A DNA stretch of 64,000 bases, from assembly GCA_024231975.1 (NCBI GenBank), contig JAAEQB010000080.1, forward strand, positions 47,808 through 111,807, read 5' to 3'. The notes under the pieces are model-generated. The model was not told the origin of the DNA. It searched no databases and was given only the letters and a program-made list of their open reading frames with translations. The position numbers and the translations under genes are program-made. This DNA is from Allobosea sp. (GTDB taxonomy: Bacteria > Pseudomonadota > Alphaproteobacteria > Rhizobiales > Beijerinckiaceae). Of this stretch, positions 63,654-64,000 are shown piece by piece (the first letter of the stretch is position 1; every line of letters starts with the position of its first letter).

Positions 63654-64000
63654 AGTCCCCCCTGCGCGGTTTGCGCTTATCATGCTTGTAGTGACTTTTT
63701 TCTACTTTAAGGCGACGCGCAGCGCTCCCGCAACAATCGCGCGGCGGAAGACTAGTGAGAACGCCGGCTCTTACTCTCAGCGAGAGCGGCAGGAGGTTGA
63801 ATCCCCTGAGATCCGTTTGCGGAATGTCTGCTTGCAGCCAGTGTGCCAACTTCCGCTTCTGTGAAGGGTCTCAGATGCGGGCCCTTGCGCGGCATGATCA
63901 CGAGGCTCCTGGGCCCGCGTCTGAGAGCCTCCAGGGGAGGAAGCCGCGGCCCGGGGCCGTGGGCTATGGGGATTTCGCGGCGCGGCGTGGTCTGCGGGAG
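63654..64000. other. Right end of the window, no assignable gene
   Basis: 347 bp. Upstream of the GIY-YIG gene it should contain that gene's promoter. Two short frames exist: a minus-strand 47-codon frame (63895 to 63752, beginning MPRKGPHLRPF) and a plus-strand frame from an ATG at 63875 that stays open to the window end (42 codons). Neither is recognised. The last about 100 bases are again very GC-rich. Confidence 0.5.

Noticed and set aside
63752..63895. 47-codon minus-strand frame upstream of the GIY-YIG gene
   Set aside because: Has a distant GGAG but no homology and low-complexity composition; too weak to call, though a small gene cannot be excluded.

Overview
The window is high-GC chromosomal DNA of an alphaproteobacterium, most likely Hyphomicrobiales (Rhizobiales) and plausibly Bosea or a close relative. 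The reasons are the rpsD sequence type, the LivFGHMK and NitT/TauT-type transporter set, an ATP12 chaperone, DUF6867 and PsiF-type small proteins, and GC-rich palindromic intergenic repeats of the kind scattered through that order. The genus is an inference. No tRNA, rRNA, CRISPR array or complete insertion sequence was seen.

Layout. 1-4.7 kb: a branched-chain amino-acid ABC operon on the minus strand (livH-livM-livG-livF-DUF6867-livK, livK cut by the window edge). 5.1-11.2 kb: an M19 dipeptidase and two chemoreceptors. 11.4-17.2 kb: trmJ, then a NitT/TauT-family ABC importer divergent from an OmpR/TctE-type two-component system. 17.3-24.1 kb: a 1213-aa autotransporter and a TonB-dependent receptor of the heme/hemoglobin family with a structured upstream region. 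24.1-31.2 kb: a flavin amine oxidase, envelope and hypothetical genes, a MarR-GNAT fusion, murI, a hydrolase and an ABM-like protein. 31.2-42.4 kb: rpsD with a 5' hairpin, a polysaccharide-lyase-like gene, MgtC, PsiF, a Spy-like protein, a P1 peptidase, YjhX, ATP12, a solo ClpP, an ArsR-SRPBCC pair, and LysE divergent from a MocR regulator. 42.5-52.4 kb: a PccB-type carboxylase, a Phd/PIN toxin-antitoxin pair, LysR with a divergent oxidoreductase, HxlR-fabF, and a four-gene cecR-ybhGFS-like efflux operon whose genes all overlap by 4 bp.

The accessory part is 52.4-64 kb. After a roughly 500-bp gene-free stretch with iterated TGTCAC motifs and nested palindromes there is a two-gene unit: a pseudokinase-like/UPF1-type helicase fusion (54654-58220) and a double-HKD phospholipase-D-type nuclease with an N-terminal winged helix (52906-54657), joined by a GTGA overlap. 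This is the architecture of the anti-phage system Mokosh type I (MkoA/MkoB). Divergent from it is a second 1201-aa UPF1-like helicase with a long helical insert that I cannot assign to a named system. Convergent with that is a membrane-anchored coiled-coil DUF4041/GIY-YIG protein. The MkoA/MkoB stretch is visibly more AT-rich than its surroundings, which suggests horizontal acquisition. The island probably continues past the right edge.

Many housekeeping and transport genes sit beside their own regulators, with palindromes that are good operator candidates (ArsR, MocR, CecR, Phd and the TonB-receptor leader). Coordinates, motifs and repeats were read from the sequence. Family names rest on recognised motifs. 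Functions of regulators, substrates of transporters and anti-phage activity are inferences.
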